Source: JAJDFU01 sp964640855 | GTDB lineage: Bacteria; Bacteroidota; Bacteroidia; Chitinophagales; Saprospiraceae | DNA length: 64,000 bases | Direction: 5' to 3' | NCBI GenBank assembly: GCA_964640855.1 | Contig: CAZXIX010000003.1 | Coordinates: 1-64,000 of the forward strand | Shown here: positions 15,491-23,610 of the stretch, one piece after another | Layout: each line of letters starts with the position of its first letter | How positions within the stretch are numbered: position 1 is the stretch's first letter | Notes under the pieces: generated by a model | What the model saw: the letters and a program-made list of their open reading frames with translations, nothing else | Told to the model about the DNA's origin: nothing | Databases searched by the model: none | Translations under genes and position numbers: made by a program

Positions 15491-16489
15491 TCAATTCGTT
15501 TTTTGATCTCCACCAATGTAGAAATATCCGGGCGGTGCATGGGTATAAGGGGTGGGTTTCAGGGCTATTTTGTCGTCTTCCCCAAATATCCGCCCCCGAT
15601 TTTCAAGCTGGCAAAAAAACCGCTTGGCAAAAAAACCGCTTGGCGAAAAGGACGGGCTTCCTTCGAGCACGATGCCCTCTTGTCGAAAAGAGCTTTGGGT
15701 AGCGAAGGTATAGCCCAGGGTCAACCCGACTTTGGGGCCGAAATACTTTTCTTCCGCTTTTTGGAAAAACTTCTCCACCTGGACGGCTACTCTCAACAGG
15801 CCGGAAGTCTGGCCGAATTCCACAGATTGGTTGGGGAAATCAGCGGGTTGCTGAAGTACATCCCCGAAGCTGTACTCTTTTTCTCTGGTATGGAGGTTGA
15901 AACCCGTGTCGCTGACGCCTAGGCCGAGGCTGGGAAAGAGCAGCCATCCTTTGCGTGAAAGGGCGATGTAGCCCACGGAAAGCATACCGTGACCGCCTGC
16001 CGGCTCCGTTTCAAAATTGGCGTTTACCTGGTCGGCCTGTCCGTAAAAGGCGCCCTCCCCGCCCAGAACCATGCGGCCCAGATAAGCCTCCCCGCTTCCG
16101 CCAATGGTATAAAAAACGTTGGAAAAACCCGGGTAGCCAGCTTGGGTGATGCGATCGTTCAGGGCGCCTACATCCACAGTTTGGATGCCAACGTCAAAAG
16201 AACCGGACCCTCCCCTGAAAACCGATTGGGCTGCAAGCGATCCGGCAGAAACAAGCAGGATCCCGAGAACAGAATGTACTCTACTCTGCTTCCGAGTGAA
16301 TTGTTTTCGAAGCAGGTGCTCTTTCCAAAGCCACAACCCGGGCAAGATGAGTACGGGAAGTACAAGATATTTGACGGTCAGGTCAAAAGCCGGGATGTCA
16401 TCCCAGGGGGAGTACAAGTGCGTTGCGATCAGGGAACCGGTCAGGATGTGGAGCCAGCGGATGGCGTTTCTTTTCGTTTTAGCTTTCAT
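15491..16489 (-). CDS. Membrane-helix plus beta-barrel protein with frameshifted C-terminus
   Basis: A 332-residue protein of unusual build. Residues 1-70 hold two hydrophobic helices (RWLHILTGSLIATHLYSPW and KYLVLPVLILPGLWLW), resembling small inner-membrane proteins. Residues about 74-92 look like an internal signal peptide (SVLGILLVSAGSLAAQSVF), followed by an outer-membrane barrel-like region. The last 44 residues look out of frame. A perfect 16-bp tandem duplication (15,611-15,642) shifts the frame; with one copy the protein would end GFFASLKIGGGYLGKTTK at a TAG at 15,565-15,567, a normal barrel terminus. It may therefore be a disrupted gene or an assembly error. The function is unknown. 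Confidence 0.7.
   Translation of the reverse strand: MKAKTKRNAIRWLHILTGSLIATHLYSPWDDIPAFDLTVKYLVLPVLILPGLWLWKEHLLRKQFTRKQSRVHSVLGILLVSAGSLAAQSVFRGGSGSFDVGIQTVDVGALNDRITQAGYPGFSNVFYTIGGSGEAYLGRMVLGGEGAFYGQADQVNANFETEPAGGHGMLSVGYIALSRKGWLLFPSLGLGVSDTGFNLHTREKEYSFGDVLQQPADFPNQSVEFGQTSGLLRVAVQVEKFFQKAEEKYFGPKVGLTLGYTFATQSSFRQEGIVLEGSPSFSPSGFFAKRFFCQLENRGRIFGEDDKIALKPTPYTHAPPGYFYIGGDQKTN
15611..15642. repeat. 16-bp tandem duplication (two perfect copies)
   Basis: The unit GCAAAAAAACCGCTTG is repeated at 15,611-15,626 and 15,627-15,642. Its length is not a multiple of three, so it changes the reading frame of the overlapping barrel gene. Confidence 0.95.
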
Positions 16490-16552
16490 GATCTTGCGTT
16501 TTTAATGTTACAGCAAGGTCCATGAATGCCGGCTGCGGATCATTCACCTAGG

Positions 16553-17125
16553 TTAATTCGGCCCGGTCCGCGCTAATTTGGCTCGAATTCGGCTCAGGCT
16601 TTGAGGTTTGACCCCTAGATAGGTGGCTATGTGGTGCTGGGGTACACGCTGGAACAATTCCGGGTCCCGGTCGATCAGTTTCACGTAGCGGGTTTCCAGG
16701 TCATCGGTTTGGAATTCCTTCAGCCGATTGGCCGCGCTCAGGTAGGCTTGTTCTGCCATTCGTCTTCCCAGCCGTTCGAATCGGGGGAAGGTGTCGTAAA
16801 GGCGGGCGATGGTTGCCCGGGAGAATTCCAGATAGGTCGTTTCCGTCAGAGCTTCGAAGAAAAGGGGGCTGGGTACCTGGGTGAGATAGCTCTGGTAATC
16901 CACCGCAAACTGGTTTTCGGTGAAAAAGAAATAGGTGAAATCTTGCCCGTCAATAATGCGATAAGCCCGGATCAGGCCCTTTTCGATGAACCAAAGGGAG
17001 GAAAAAACCTGCCCTTCCAGGAACAACAGGGTTCCTCCGGCCACTTTTTTTCGATTAGCTTCCCCGAGAATGGAATCGATCTCCTCCTGGGTGAAATGGT
17101 TGAAGGATTCCAGAAAAAAGCGCAT
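16553..17125 (-). CDS. Crp/Fnr-family regulator
   Basis: A 190-residue protein with a cyclic-nucleotide-binding-like N-terminal barrel (GGTLLFLEGQVFSSLWFIEKGLIRAYRI) and a C-terminal helix-turn-helix (VPQHHIATYLGVKPQSLSRIRAKLA). No cysteine cluster is present, so it is not an oxygen-sensing Fnr. The start ATG lies 1 bp past the uvrA stop, so the two are probably co-transcribed and translationally coupled. The frame is open further upstream, but that part overlaps uvrA. Confidence 0.9.
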   Translation of the reverse strand: MRFFLESFNHFTQEEIDSILGEANRKKVAGGTLLFLEGQVFSSLWFIEKGLIRAYRIIDGQDFTYFFFTENQFAVDYQSYLTQVPSPLFFEALTETTYLEFSRATIARLYDTFPRFERLGRRMAEQAYLSAANRLKEFQTDDLETRYVKLIDRDPELFQRVPQHHIATYLGVKPQSLSRIRAKLARTGPN

Positions 17126-17126
17126 C

Positions 17127-19979
17127 TCAAACCGGTATTTTCTCGCGCAAAAAGGTTCCGGTATAGGACTCTTCGACTTGGGCCAGATCTTCGGGGGTGC
17201 CGGCAAAAACCAGCTTTCCTCCTTCCTTGCCCCCTTCGGGCCCCAGGTCGATCACCCAATCGGCCGATTTTACGACCTCCAGGTTGTGCTCCACCACCAT
17301 TACCGAATGGCCATGTTCGACCAGGGCATTCAATGCATTGAGCAATTTCTGGATATCGTGGAAATGAAGGCCGGTGGTTGGTTCGTCAAATATGAAAAGA
17401 ATGCGCTCGGAATGCCGTTCTTTTCCCAGGTAGGAGGCCAGTTTCACCCGTTGAGCTTCTCCGCCGGAAAGGGTGGAAGAACTCTGCCCAAGATGAACAT
17501 AGCCCAGGCCTACGTTGAAGAGGGGCTGGATTTTTTGCAGGATATCTTTTTCTTCCGAGAAAAAATCGAGGGCTTCTTCCACACTGAGTTCGAGTATGTC
17601 GTGAATGTTCTTGCCCTTGTATTCAACCTCCAGAACCTCCGGTTTGAAGCGCTTTCCGTTGCATTCTTCGCAGATCAAACGAACGTCGGCCAGGAATTGC
17701 ATTTCAACGACCTGTTCGCCCTCTCCTTTGCAGGTATCGCATCGTCCGCCGTCCACATTAAAAGAAAAGTGCTTGGGTTTGAACCCGCGGATCCGGCTGA
17801 GCTGCTGATTGGCCATCAGGCTTCGTATGGCATCGTAGGCTTTTACGTAAGTGACCGGGTTGGAACGGGAAGATTTTCCGATCGGACTTTGGTTGATCAT
17901 TTCCACCTGGGTGATGTGATCCAGGTCGCCGGCCAATTCCTTGAACGTGCCCGGCGCTTTGCTGTAGTTTTCGCCGAGCCGCCGCATGAGGGCTGGATAA
18001 AGGATTTGTTTGACCAAGGTGGTTTTACCGGAGCCGGATACGCCGGTCACGACCGTCAGCGTGTTGAGCGGGATTTTTACGTCGATGTTCTTCAGATTGT
18101 GCTGCCGGGCACCTTTGATCTCAATGAAGCGGGTGGCTTTGCGTCGGTGTTCCGGAAGCGGAATCTCCTTTTCTCCCTTCAAGTATTGGGTGGTCAGGCT
18201 CTGAGCCGCTTGGGAAAAGATCTTTTGAAAATCCCCAGCGTACACTACTTCTCCGCCGTGAATGCCCGCTTCCGGTCCGATGTCGACCAGGTAATCGGCA
18301 TTGCGGATCACGTCTTCCTCGTGCTCGACGACGATGACCGTGTTCCCGAGGTCCCGAAGCGAATGCAATACCTTGACCAGGCGGCTGGTATCCCGGGGGT
18401 GCAGCCCGATACTGGGTTCGTCCAGTATGTACATGCTACTGGTCAGGTTGCTGCCCAGGGTACGGGTAAGATTGATCCGCTGGGTTTCCCCACCGCTCAG
18501 GGTATTGGTTATGCGGCCGAGTGTCAGGTAGCTTAGGCCCAGATCCAGCATAAAGCGAAGGCGGGTAGTGATCTCGAGCAACAGGCGCCGGGCCACTTTT
18601 CGGTCGAAATCACTCAGTTGCAGCTGATCGAAATGCTCGCTCAGTTCGTCAATGGGAAGATCGACCAGATCCGTAATGGGCACGCCGTCGATCTTGACGT
18701 AAGTGGCTTCCTTCCGAAGGCGTGACCCCTCGCATTCCGGGCAGGTAGTCCGACCCCGGTAGCGCGCCAGCATGACCCGGTTCTGGATCTTGTAGGTCTT
18801 TTCTTCCAACTCGGCGAAGAACTCGTGTATCCCCCAGAAATATTCGTTGCCGTGCCAGAGCAAGCGCTTTTCGGCCTTGCTCAGGTCCTGATAAGGTTTG
18901 TGGATGGGAAAACTGAAAATGTGGGCATTCTCCAGCAGGCGCTCCTGCCAGCGACCGAACTTTTCTCCTTTCCAGCAAGCGACGGCTCCCTCGTAAATTG
19001 ATAGAGAAGGGTCGGGTATGACCTTGCGTTCGTCTATTCCCATGACCATGCTGAATCCCTCGCATTTGGGACAGGCGCCGTAGGGGTTATTGAAGTTGAA
19101 AAGCTGGGGGGTGGGCTCCAGAAAAACCATGCCGTCCAGTTCGAAGCGGTTGTTGAAGCTTCGGGTTTCTTTGTCCATCACTTCGACCAGGCATTCTCCC
19201 TCACTTTCGTAAAAGGCCGTCTGAACGGAGTCGGCCATCCGGCGGATGTTGTCCTCATCCTTTTTTTTCACTACGAAGCGGTCCACCAGGATGAGGATCT
19301 CGCTTTCCTTGAGTTCTCCCAGGGTGATTTCGAGTCGGCCATCCTTGCTCTCCAGAAAGTCCTGGATATCCATCATTTCTCCTTCCAGCCTGACCCGGGT
19401 ATATCCTTTTTGCAGAAGCAGGTCGAGCTCCTGTTTCAACTGGCGACTTTCGTATTTGAAGGGCAGGGGGGTGAAGAGCTGAACCCGGTCGCCTTCCTGT
19501 TGGATGAGCATGAAATCGACCACATCCGATACTTCATGCTTTTTGACCAGATCGCCGGAGACCGGGGAATAGGTTTTGCCTACCCGGGCATACAAAAGCC
19601 GCAGGTAGTCGTATATCTCCGTCAATGTACCGATGGTCGAACGGGCGTTCCCGGAGGTGACCTTTTGCTCAATGGCTATGGCGGGACAGATCCCCTTGAT
19701 GTAGTCTACCTCCGGTTTTTTCATCCGGCCCAGGAACTGGCGTGCGTAAGAGGACAGGCTTTCTACGTAGCGCCGCTGTCCTTCCGCATAAAGCGTGTCC
19801 ATGGTAAGGGAAGATTTGCCGGAGCCTGAGAGACCGGTCACGACTACCAGTTTGTTCTTTGGCAGCTCGAGGTCTATATTTTTCAGGTTGTTGGCTTTGG
19901 CACCCTTGATTTGTATGACATCCGGTTTGAGTTCGGACAGGATGGACGCGGGGGCAAGACCGTTTTTCTTTTCGCTCAT
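17127..19979 (-). CDS. uvrA: Excinuclease ABC subunit A
   Basis: A 950-residue ATPase of nucleotide excision repair; with UvrB it finds bulky DNA lesions. It has two ABC ATPase halves, each with Walker A (GLSGSGKSS at 49-57 and GVSGSGKTT in the second half) and signatures LSGGETQR and LSGGEAQR. It also has the CPKC and CDTC...CEEC zinc modules and the insertion domain. ATG at 19979 is preferred over a TTG at 20000. The length is normal for the family. Confidence 0.97.
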   Translation of the reverse strand: MSEKKNGLAPASILSELKPDVIQIKGAKANNLKNIDLELPKNKLVVVTGLSGSGKSSLTMDTLYAEGQRRYVESLSSYARQFLGRMKKPEVDYIKGICPAIAIEQKVTSGNARSTIGTLTEIYDYLRLLYARVGKTYSPVSGDLVKKHEVSDVVDFMLIQQEGDRVQLFTPLPFKYESRQLKQELDLLLQKGYTRVRLEGEMMDIQDFLESKDGRLEITLGELKESEILILVDRFVVKKKDEDNIRRMADSVQTAFYESEGECLVEVMDKETRSFNNRFELDGMVFLEPTPQLFNFNNPYGACPKCEGFSMVMGIDERKVIPDPSLSIYEGAVACWKGEKFGRWQERLLENAHIFSFPIHKPYQDLSKAEKRLLWHGNEYFWGIHEFFAELEEKTYKIQNRVMLARYRGRTTCPECEGSRLRKEATYVKIDGVPITDLVDLPIDELSEHFDQLQLSDFDRKVARRLLLEITTRLRFMLDLGLSYLTLGRITNTLSGGETQRINLTRTLGSNLTSSMYILDEPSIGLHPRDTSRLVKVLHSLRDLGNTVIVVEHEEDVIRNADYLVDIGPEAGIHGGEVVYAGDFQKIFSQAAQSLTTQYLKGEKEIPLPEHRRKATRFIEIKGARQHNLKNIDVKIPLNTLTVVTGVSGSGKTTLVKQILYPALMRRLGENYSKAPGTFKELAGDLDHITQVEMINQSPIGKSSRSNPVTYVKAYDAIRSLMANQQLSRIRGFKPKHFSFNVDGGRCDTCKGEGEQVVEMQFLADVRLICEECNGKRFKPEVLEVEYKGKNIHDILELSVEEALDFFSEEKDILQKIQPLFNVGLGYVHLGQSSSTLSGGEAQRVKLASYLGKERHSERILFIFDEPTTGLHFHDIQKLLNALNALVEHGHSVMVVEHNLEVVKSADWVIDLGPEGGKEGGKLVFAGTPEDLAQVEESYTGTFLREKIPV

Positions 19980-20000
19980 GAACTTTGTGATCAACACCAA

Positions 20001-20370
20001 AACAGTAAAACAAAAGCGACAGGATAGGGTTTTTATCCCATCCCGTCAAGCTGGAAAAGGGGCCTTGCGGCTCCAGAAAAAATGTAAAGTCCTGTACAAT
20101 TTTTTAAAATCCAGTTAACAACTTGATTGTCAGTGTTTTTTTGAGTAAAATTGGCAGGATAGATAAGGCAGAGTCCGGATAATTGCCCCTTCTTTTGCCC
20201 GCCTTGAGGGGAGTCAATTTACCCAAAATCCAAAATGACATTATATTTGGACAACTCGCAGTGGGCAACTGGAACGTATTCTAACACAAAACAGAACCTA
20301 TCGACCGTAACTTCTACGCTACTAAATAGTCTTCAATTTCGATCCCATAACATAAAATTACTATTTAGGT
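20001..20370. other. Divergent intergenic region between uvrA and the ECF sigma gene
   Basis: A 370-bp AT-rich stretch without a gene. It holds the sigma-gene promoter near 20,218-20,249 and presumably that of uvrA. A short GGGATGGGATAAAAACCC-like imperfect inverted repeat lies near 20,020-20,047. Confidence 0.5.
20218..20249 (+). promoter_or_regulatory. Promoter of the ECF sigma factor gene
   Basis: TATATTTG at 20,242-20,249 matches the Bacteroidota -7 box exactly. TTTA 20 nt upstream is a 3-of-4 match to the -33 box. It implies a leader of about 115 nt. Confidence 0.45.
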
Positions 20371-20952
20371 ATGCAAGTTACGTCGCTTAACGACCAGCAG
20401 CTCATTTCCCACTATTTAGAAGGCAACGAGCGCGCATTCGAGGAACTGCTGAACAGACATCAGCAGAAAATTTACACTTCCATTTATCTTTTTGTCAAAG
20501 ACCAGAGTCTGGCAGAGGATATTTTTCAGGAGGTATTCATCAAAATCATTGACACGCTTCGGAAAGGCAAGTACAACCACGAAGGAAAATTCCTCCAGTG
20601 GGCTATGCGCATTTCCTACAACATGTGCGTGGATTACTTCCGCCGGAGCAAACGTCGACCTACGGTTTCGCCTACTGAAACGTTTGACATTTTCGATGTA
20701 TTGCAGGTTTCGGAAGACAATGCCGAACAGCACATCATCCGGAGTCAGACCCACGAAAAGGTCCGCCAACTGGTTGACATGCTGCCTCCGGAGCAACGGG
20801 AGGTGGTCATTCTGCGCCATTATGCCGACATGAGCTTCAAGGAAATCGCTCAGCTTACCCAGGTAAGCATCAACACGGCTTTGGGGCGTATGCGGTACGC
20901 GTTGATCAACATTCGCAAAATGGTGGAGGAAAAACAGGTACAGTTGCACTAG
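20371..20952 (+). CDS. ECF-type RNA polymerase sigma factor
   Basis: A 193-residue sigma-70 family protein. Region 2 (residues about 10-90) has AFEELLNRHQQKIY, DQSLAEDIFQEVFIKI and MRISYNMCVDYFRR; region 4 (about 125-180) has LPPEQREVVILRHYADMSFKEIAQLTQVSINTALGRMRYAL. It redirects RNA polymerase to a dedicated promoter set. No anti-sigma gene is next to it, so its control is not visible. A strong terminator follows. Confidence 0.95.
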   Translation: MQVTSLNDQQLISHYLEGNERAFEELLNRHQQKIYTSIYLFVKDQSLAEDIFQEVFIKIIDTLRKGKYNHEGKFLQWAMRISYNMCVDYFRRSKRRPTVSPTETFDIFDVLQVSEDNAEQHIIRSQTHEKVRQLVDMLPPEQREVVILRHYADMSFKEIAQLTQVSINTALGRMRYALINIRKMVEEKQVQLH

Positions 20953-21019
20953 CAGCACCTGCATTGAAGAAAGCTTCCTAAATAGTAGCACTAGGAAGGA
21001 GAAACTTGGTAAAAAGGCA

Positions 21020-21052
21020 GAAGCCGGCTCTTCCTTGAGAATAGCCGGCTTC
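21020..21052 (+). terminator. Terminator between sigma gene and hemB
   Basis: A perfect 10-bp stem GAAGCCGGCT/AGCCGGCTTC with a 13-nt loop, TTTCG after it on plus and TGCCTTTTT on minus. It probably ends both convergent genes. Confidence 0.8.
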
Positions 21053-21092
21053 TTTCGTTGGGGTGGAGGTGGCCGGGATCGGGTAGGGCTCT

Positions 21093-22097
21093 CTACGAAT
21101 TACTCAGCAAGCCATGCTTCATTCGGTCTGCGTAGTCTTTGGCAAAATAGGTGATGATCACATCGGCTCCTGCACGGGCAATGCTCAGGAGGGTTTCCGG
21201 CATAGCCTGGTCAAAATCGAGCCAACCTTGCCGACTGGCCGCGATCAACAAAGAACACTCCCCGCTGACGTGATAAGCGGCGATGGGCAGATCTGTGTTT
21301 TCTTTCAGTTCCCGGATGACGTCGAGATAATGCAGGGCGGGCTTGACCATCAGGAAGTCAGCGCCCTCCAGTTCGTCCAGCTCAGCTTCGACCCGGGCCT
21401 CGCGGCGATTGGCCGGATCCATCTGGTAAGTCTTTTTGTCGGACGGGATATTGGCATCATCTGCCGGGGCGCTGTCCAGGGCATCCCGAAAAGGACCGTA
21501 AAAGGCGCTGGCATATTTGGCCGTGTAGGACATGATGCCCGTTTCCCCAAAGCCGGCTTCATCCAAGGCTTCCCGGATAGCCTGCACGCGACCGTCCATC
21601 ATATCCGACGGCCCTATGAGATCGAAACCGGCATCCGCCTGCAGGACAGCCATCTCGGCCAGAAGAGGGAAGGTCTCATCGTTCAGGATCCGGCCGCGAC
21701 GGACCAGACCGTCGTGCCCATCCGAGCTGTAGGGGTCCAGGGCTACGTCACTGATCAGGCATACCTCCGGGAAGTGATCCTTGATGGACCGGGCCGTTTC
21801 CAGATAGAAATTGTCGGGCTGTAAACCATAGGAACCCTGTTTGTCTTTCCGCCCGGCGTCGACAGCAGGAAAAAGGATGTAGGATTGAATCCCGGACTCC
21901 AGACAGGCCTCTATGAAGGATAGCGTTTTGTCTGCGGATCGTCGGAAACTGCCCGGCAGGGAGGGCACTTCCTCCTCCAGGTCTTGCCCATCGATCAGGA
22001 AGAGAGGCTGGACGAGTTGGTCAACATGCAGGCGGGTTTCTCGAATGAGCCCGCGTATCGCCTTCGAGCGACGGTTTCTTCTGGGACGTTGAAGCAT
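21093..22097 (-). CDS. hemB: Delta-aminolevulinic acid dehydratase (porphobilinogen synthase)
   Basis: A 334-residue cytoplasmic enzyme that condenses two 5-aminolevulinate molecules to porphobilinogen in haem synthesis. Landmarks are MSYTAKYASAFYGPFRDA with the first active-site Lys, and FLMVKPALHYLDVI with the Schiff-base Lys. The zinc-type cysteine cluster is absent (ISDVALDPYSSDGHDG), so this is the magnesium-type enzyme. The start ATG and length fit the family. yidD begins 20 bp after it on the lower-strand order, and the cluster hemB-yidD-DUF6702-hupE-tpm is all on the minus strand. Confidence 0.97.
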   Translation of the reverse strand: MLQRPRRNRRSKAIRGLIRETRLHVDQLVQPLFLIDGQDLEEEVPSLPGSFRRSADKTLSFIEACLESGIQSYILFPAVDAGRKDKQGSYGLQPDNFYLETARSIKDHFPEVCLISDVALDPYSSDGHDGLVRRGRILNDETFPLLAEMAVLQADAGFDLIGPSDMMDGRVQAIREALDEAGFGETGIMSYTAKYASAFYGPFRDALDSAPADDANIPSDKKTYQMDPANRREARVEAELDELEGADFLMVKPALHYLDVIRELKENTDLPIAAYHVSGECSLLIAASRQGWLDFDQAMPETLLSIARAGADVIITYFAKDYADRMKHGLLSNS

Positions 22098-22116
22098 GGC
22101 GCAAATTTAAGGTGGA

Positions 22117-22371
22117 TCAGGATTCCGGCTCGGTTTTTCGGGCCGGATTGGGCGGCACGGGATCATAGCCATGACCGCCCCAGGGGTGGCAGGATGAAAT
22201 GCGTTTGATGCCCAGCCAGGTCCCCTTCAAAACCCCCCATTCTTCTATGGCTTGAACGGTATACTGGGAGCAAGTAGGCTGGTAGCGGCAACTGGCCGGG
22301 AATAAGGGGGAGATCGCCGCCTGGTAAAAGCGAATCGGAAGAATAAAAATCTTTTTGATGATCTGTCTCAT
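22117..22371 (-). CDS. yidD: Membrane protein insertion efficiency factor YidD
   Basis: An 84-residue protein with the family hallmark SPLFPASCRYQPTCSQYTVQAIEEWG and the later CHPWGGHGYDPVP. It is amphipathic, associates with the inner membrane and helps YidC-dependent insertion. Here it is uncoupled from rnpA/yidC, as often in Bacteroidota, and lies 19 bp upstream of hemB. Confidence 0.95.
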   Translation of the reverse strand: MRQIIKKIFILPIRFYQAAISPLFPASCRYQPTCSQYTVQAIEEWGVLKGTWLGIKRISSCHPWGGHGYDPVPPNPARKTEPES

Positions 22372-22387
22372 GCGTACTCTGCCCTTT

Positions 22388-22888
22388 TTAATTCAAGCTT
22401 ACCGACCGCGTGGCATCCCCTTTCTGGAGCATGTAAAAATCCTTGCTCTCCCCGTCCAAACGAAGATGGATGAGGTTTTTTTGGTCGTCATACAGGTCCA
22501 TCAGGATCTCATTTCGAACAAAAACCCGGTGGATGGCCGGAATGTTGCTAACCATTAGAAAGCACCAAATGGCGGCCTGGCCATCTGATAGCTCCTTGCC
22601 GATGAGCTCGAATTCCAGGTCCAGGTCGCCGGATCGCAGCTCGAACCGATCTTTCAGATAGTCCAGCAGCTGTTCTTCGGCCTCGGCTTTTTCCTTGTCT
22701 GTGCCTAGAAATAAATGGGTCTGCCCTCTTTGGGCCAGAGCGTCTTCCAGATCGTCCAGGAAAATGTGCAAGGTGATCTGAACCTCCCGGCTGGCCGTCT
22801 GTATATCCACCTGAGCCTTACTCACGTGGAAGTCGTGAGGAGCCATTGTCCACCCAAGAGTCAGCCATAGCCAGAATGCATTTACCAT
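22388..22888 (-). CDS. DUF6702 family protein
   Basis: A 166-residue protein with an N-terminal hydrophobic segment (FWLWLTLGW). The opening HDFHVSKAQVDIQ and the pairing with a HupE/UreJ-like gene identify DUF6702, a Bacteroidota family of unknown function predicted to be periplasmic. It lies 9 bp after the HupE-like gene, so the two are probably translated from one message. Confidence 0.8.
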   Translation of the reverse strand: MVNAFWLWLTLGWTMAPHDFHVSKAQVDIQTASREVQITLHIFLDDLEDALAQRGQTHLFLGTDKEKAEAEEQLLDYLKDRFELRSGDLDLEFELIGKELSDGQAAIWCFLMVSNIPAIHRVFVRNEILMDLYDDQKNLIHLRLDGESKDFYMLQKGDATRSVSLN

Positions 22889-22897
22889 TATCGGTAT

Positions 22898-23500
22898 TTA
22901 AAACGGTATTCTTTCCAGGGCCATCACCAGGGCAAGCGAAGCGGCTCCGCCGGAAATAAAAAGATTCCATTCCCGAACCTGAATTTTAAACAAGCGAAAG
23001 GCCAGAAAGGATGTAAGCAGCACCAAGCCCACGATGCAGAGCTGTCCGAGTTCGACACCGAGGTTGAAGGCCAATAATTGGACGACAAGCCGGCCTTCTT
23101 CTCCGGGCATTAGGGTTGCCCGGAAAAAATTGGAGAAACCCATGCCGTGGATCAACCCGAAAAGGAGGGCGATCCAGTAATTCCCTTGCATCCGGGAGTC
23201 GAATAGCGACGCATTCCCTTCTTGCTTATGGGGATCTGCTATTACATTGTAAAGAGCCGTGGCCAGTATGGTAAGCGGGATCAGGAATTCTATCCAGGCC
23301 TGATTGAGGGGGATGATGTCCAATGCGGCCAGGGCCAGGGTCAGGGAGTGGCCTACTGTGAAAGCCGTCACGAGGATGGCTACTTTTTTCCATTCCTCGA
23401 TCCGATAAATGGCACAGAGGGCAATGATAAAGAGAATGTGATCATAGCCGTTCAGGTCGGCGATGTGTGTGAATCCCAGCCTTAGATAGCTTACAAACAC
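22898..23500 (-). CDS. HupE/UreJ-family membrane protein
   Basis: A polytopic membrane protein of about 200 residues. Homologous sequence begins YLRLGFTHIADLNGYDHILFIIALCA, with later LIHGMGFSNFF and NLGVELGQL; its His and Asp residues suggest metal (Ni/Co) transport. The best start is a GTG at 23,500, just before that region. The frame is open to a TTG at 23,617, which would overlap the upstream stop by 7 bp and add a hydrophilic extension of 39 residues. The pairing with DUF6702 is typical of the phylum. Confidence 0.85.
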   Translation of the reverse strand: MFVSYLRLGFTHIADLNGYDHILFIIALCAIYRIEEWKKVAILVTAFTVGHSLTLALAALDIIPLNQAWIEFLIPLTILATALYNVIADPHKQEGNASLFDSRMQGNYWIALLFGLIHGMGFSNFFRATLMPGEEGRLVVQLLAFNLGVELGQLCIVGLVLLTSFLAFRLFKIQVREWNLFISGGAASLALVMALERIPF

Positions 23501-23610
23501 CGGATCGCATTTTTTCAGCGCTCTAAGGTATTCAAAGTAGACCTCAGGGGAGAGCGTTCGGGGCAAGCTTTTGCCCGCCGGTATGATATTTTCCTTTTTT
23601 TCGTGCCGGA

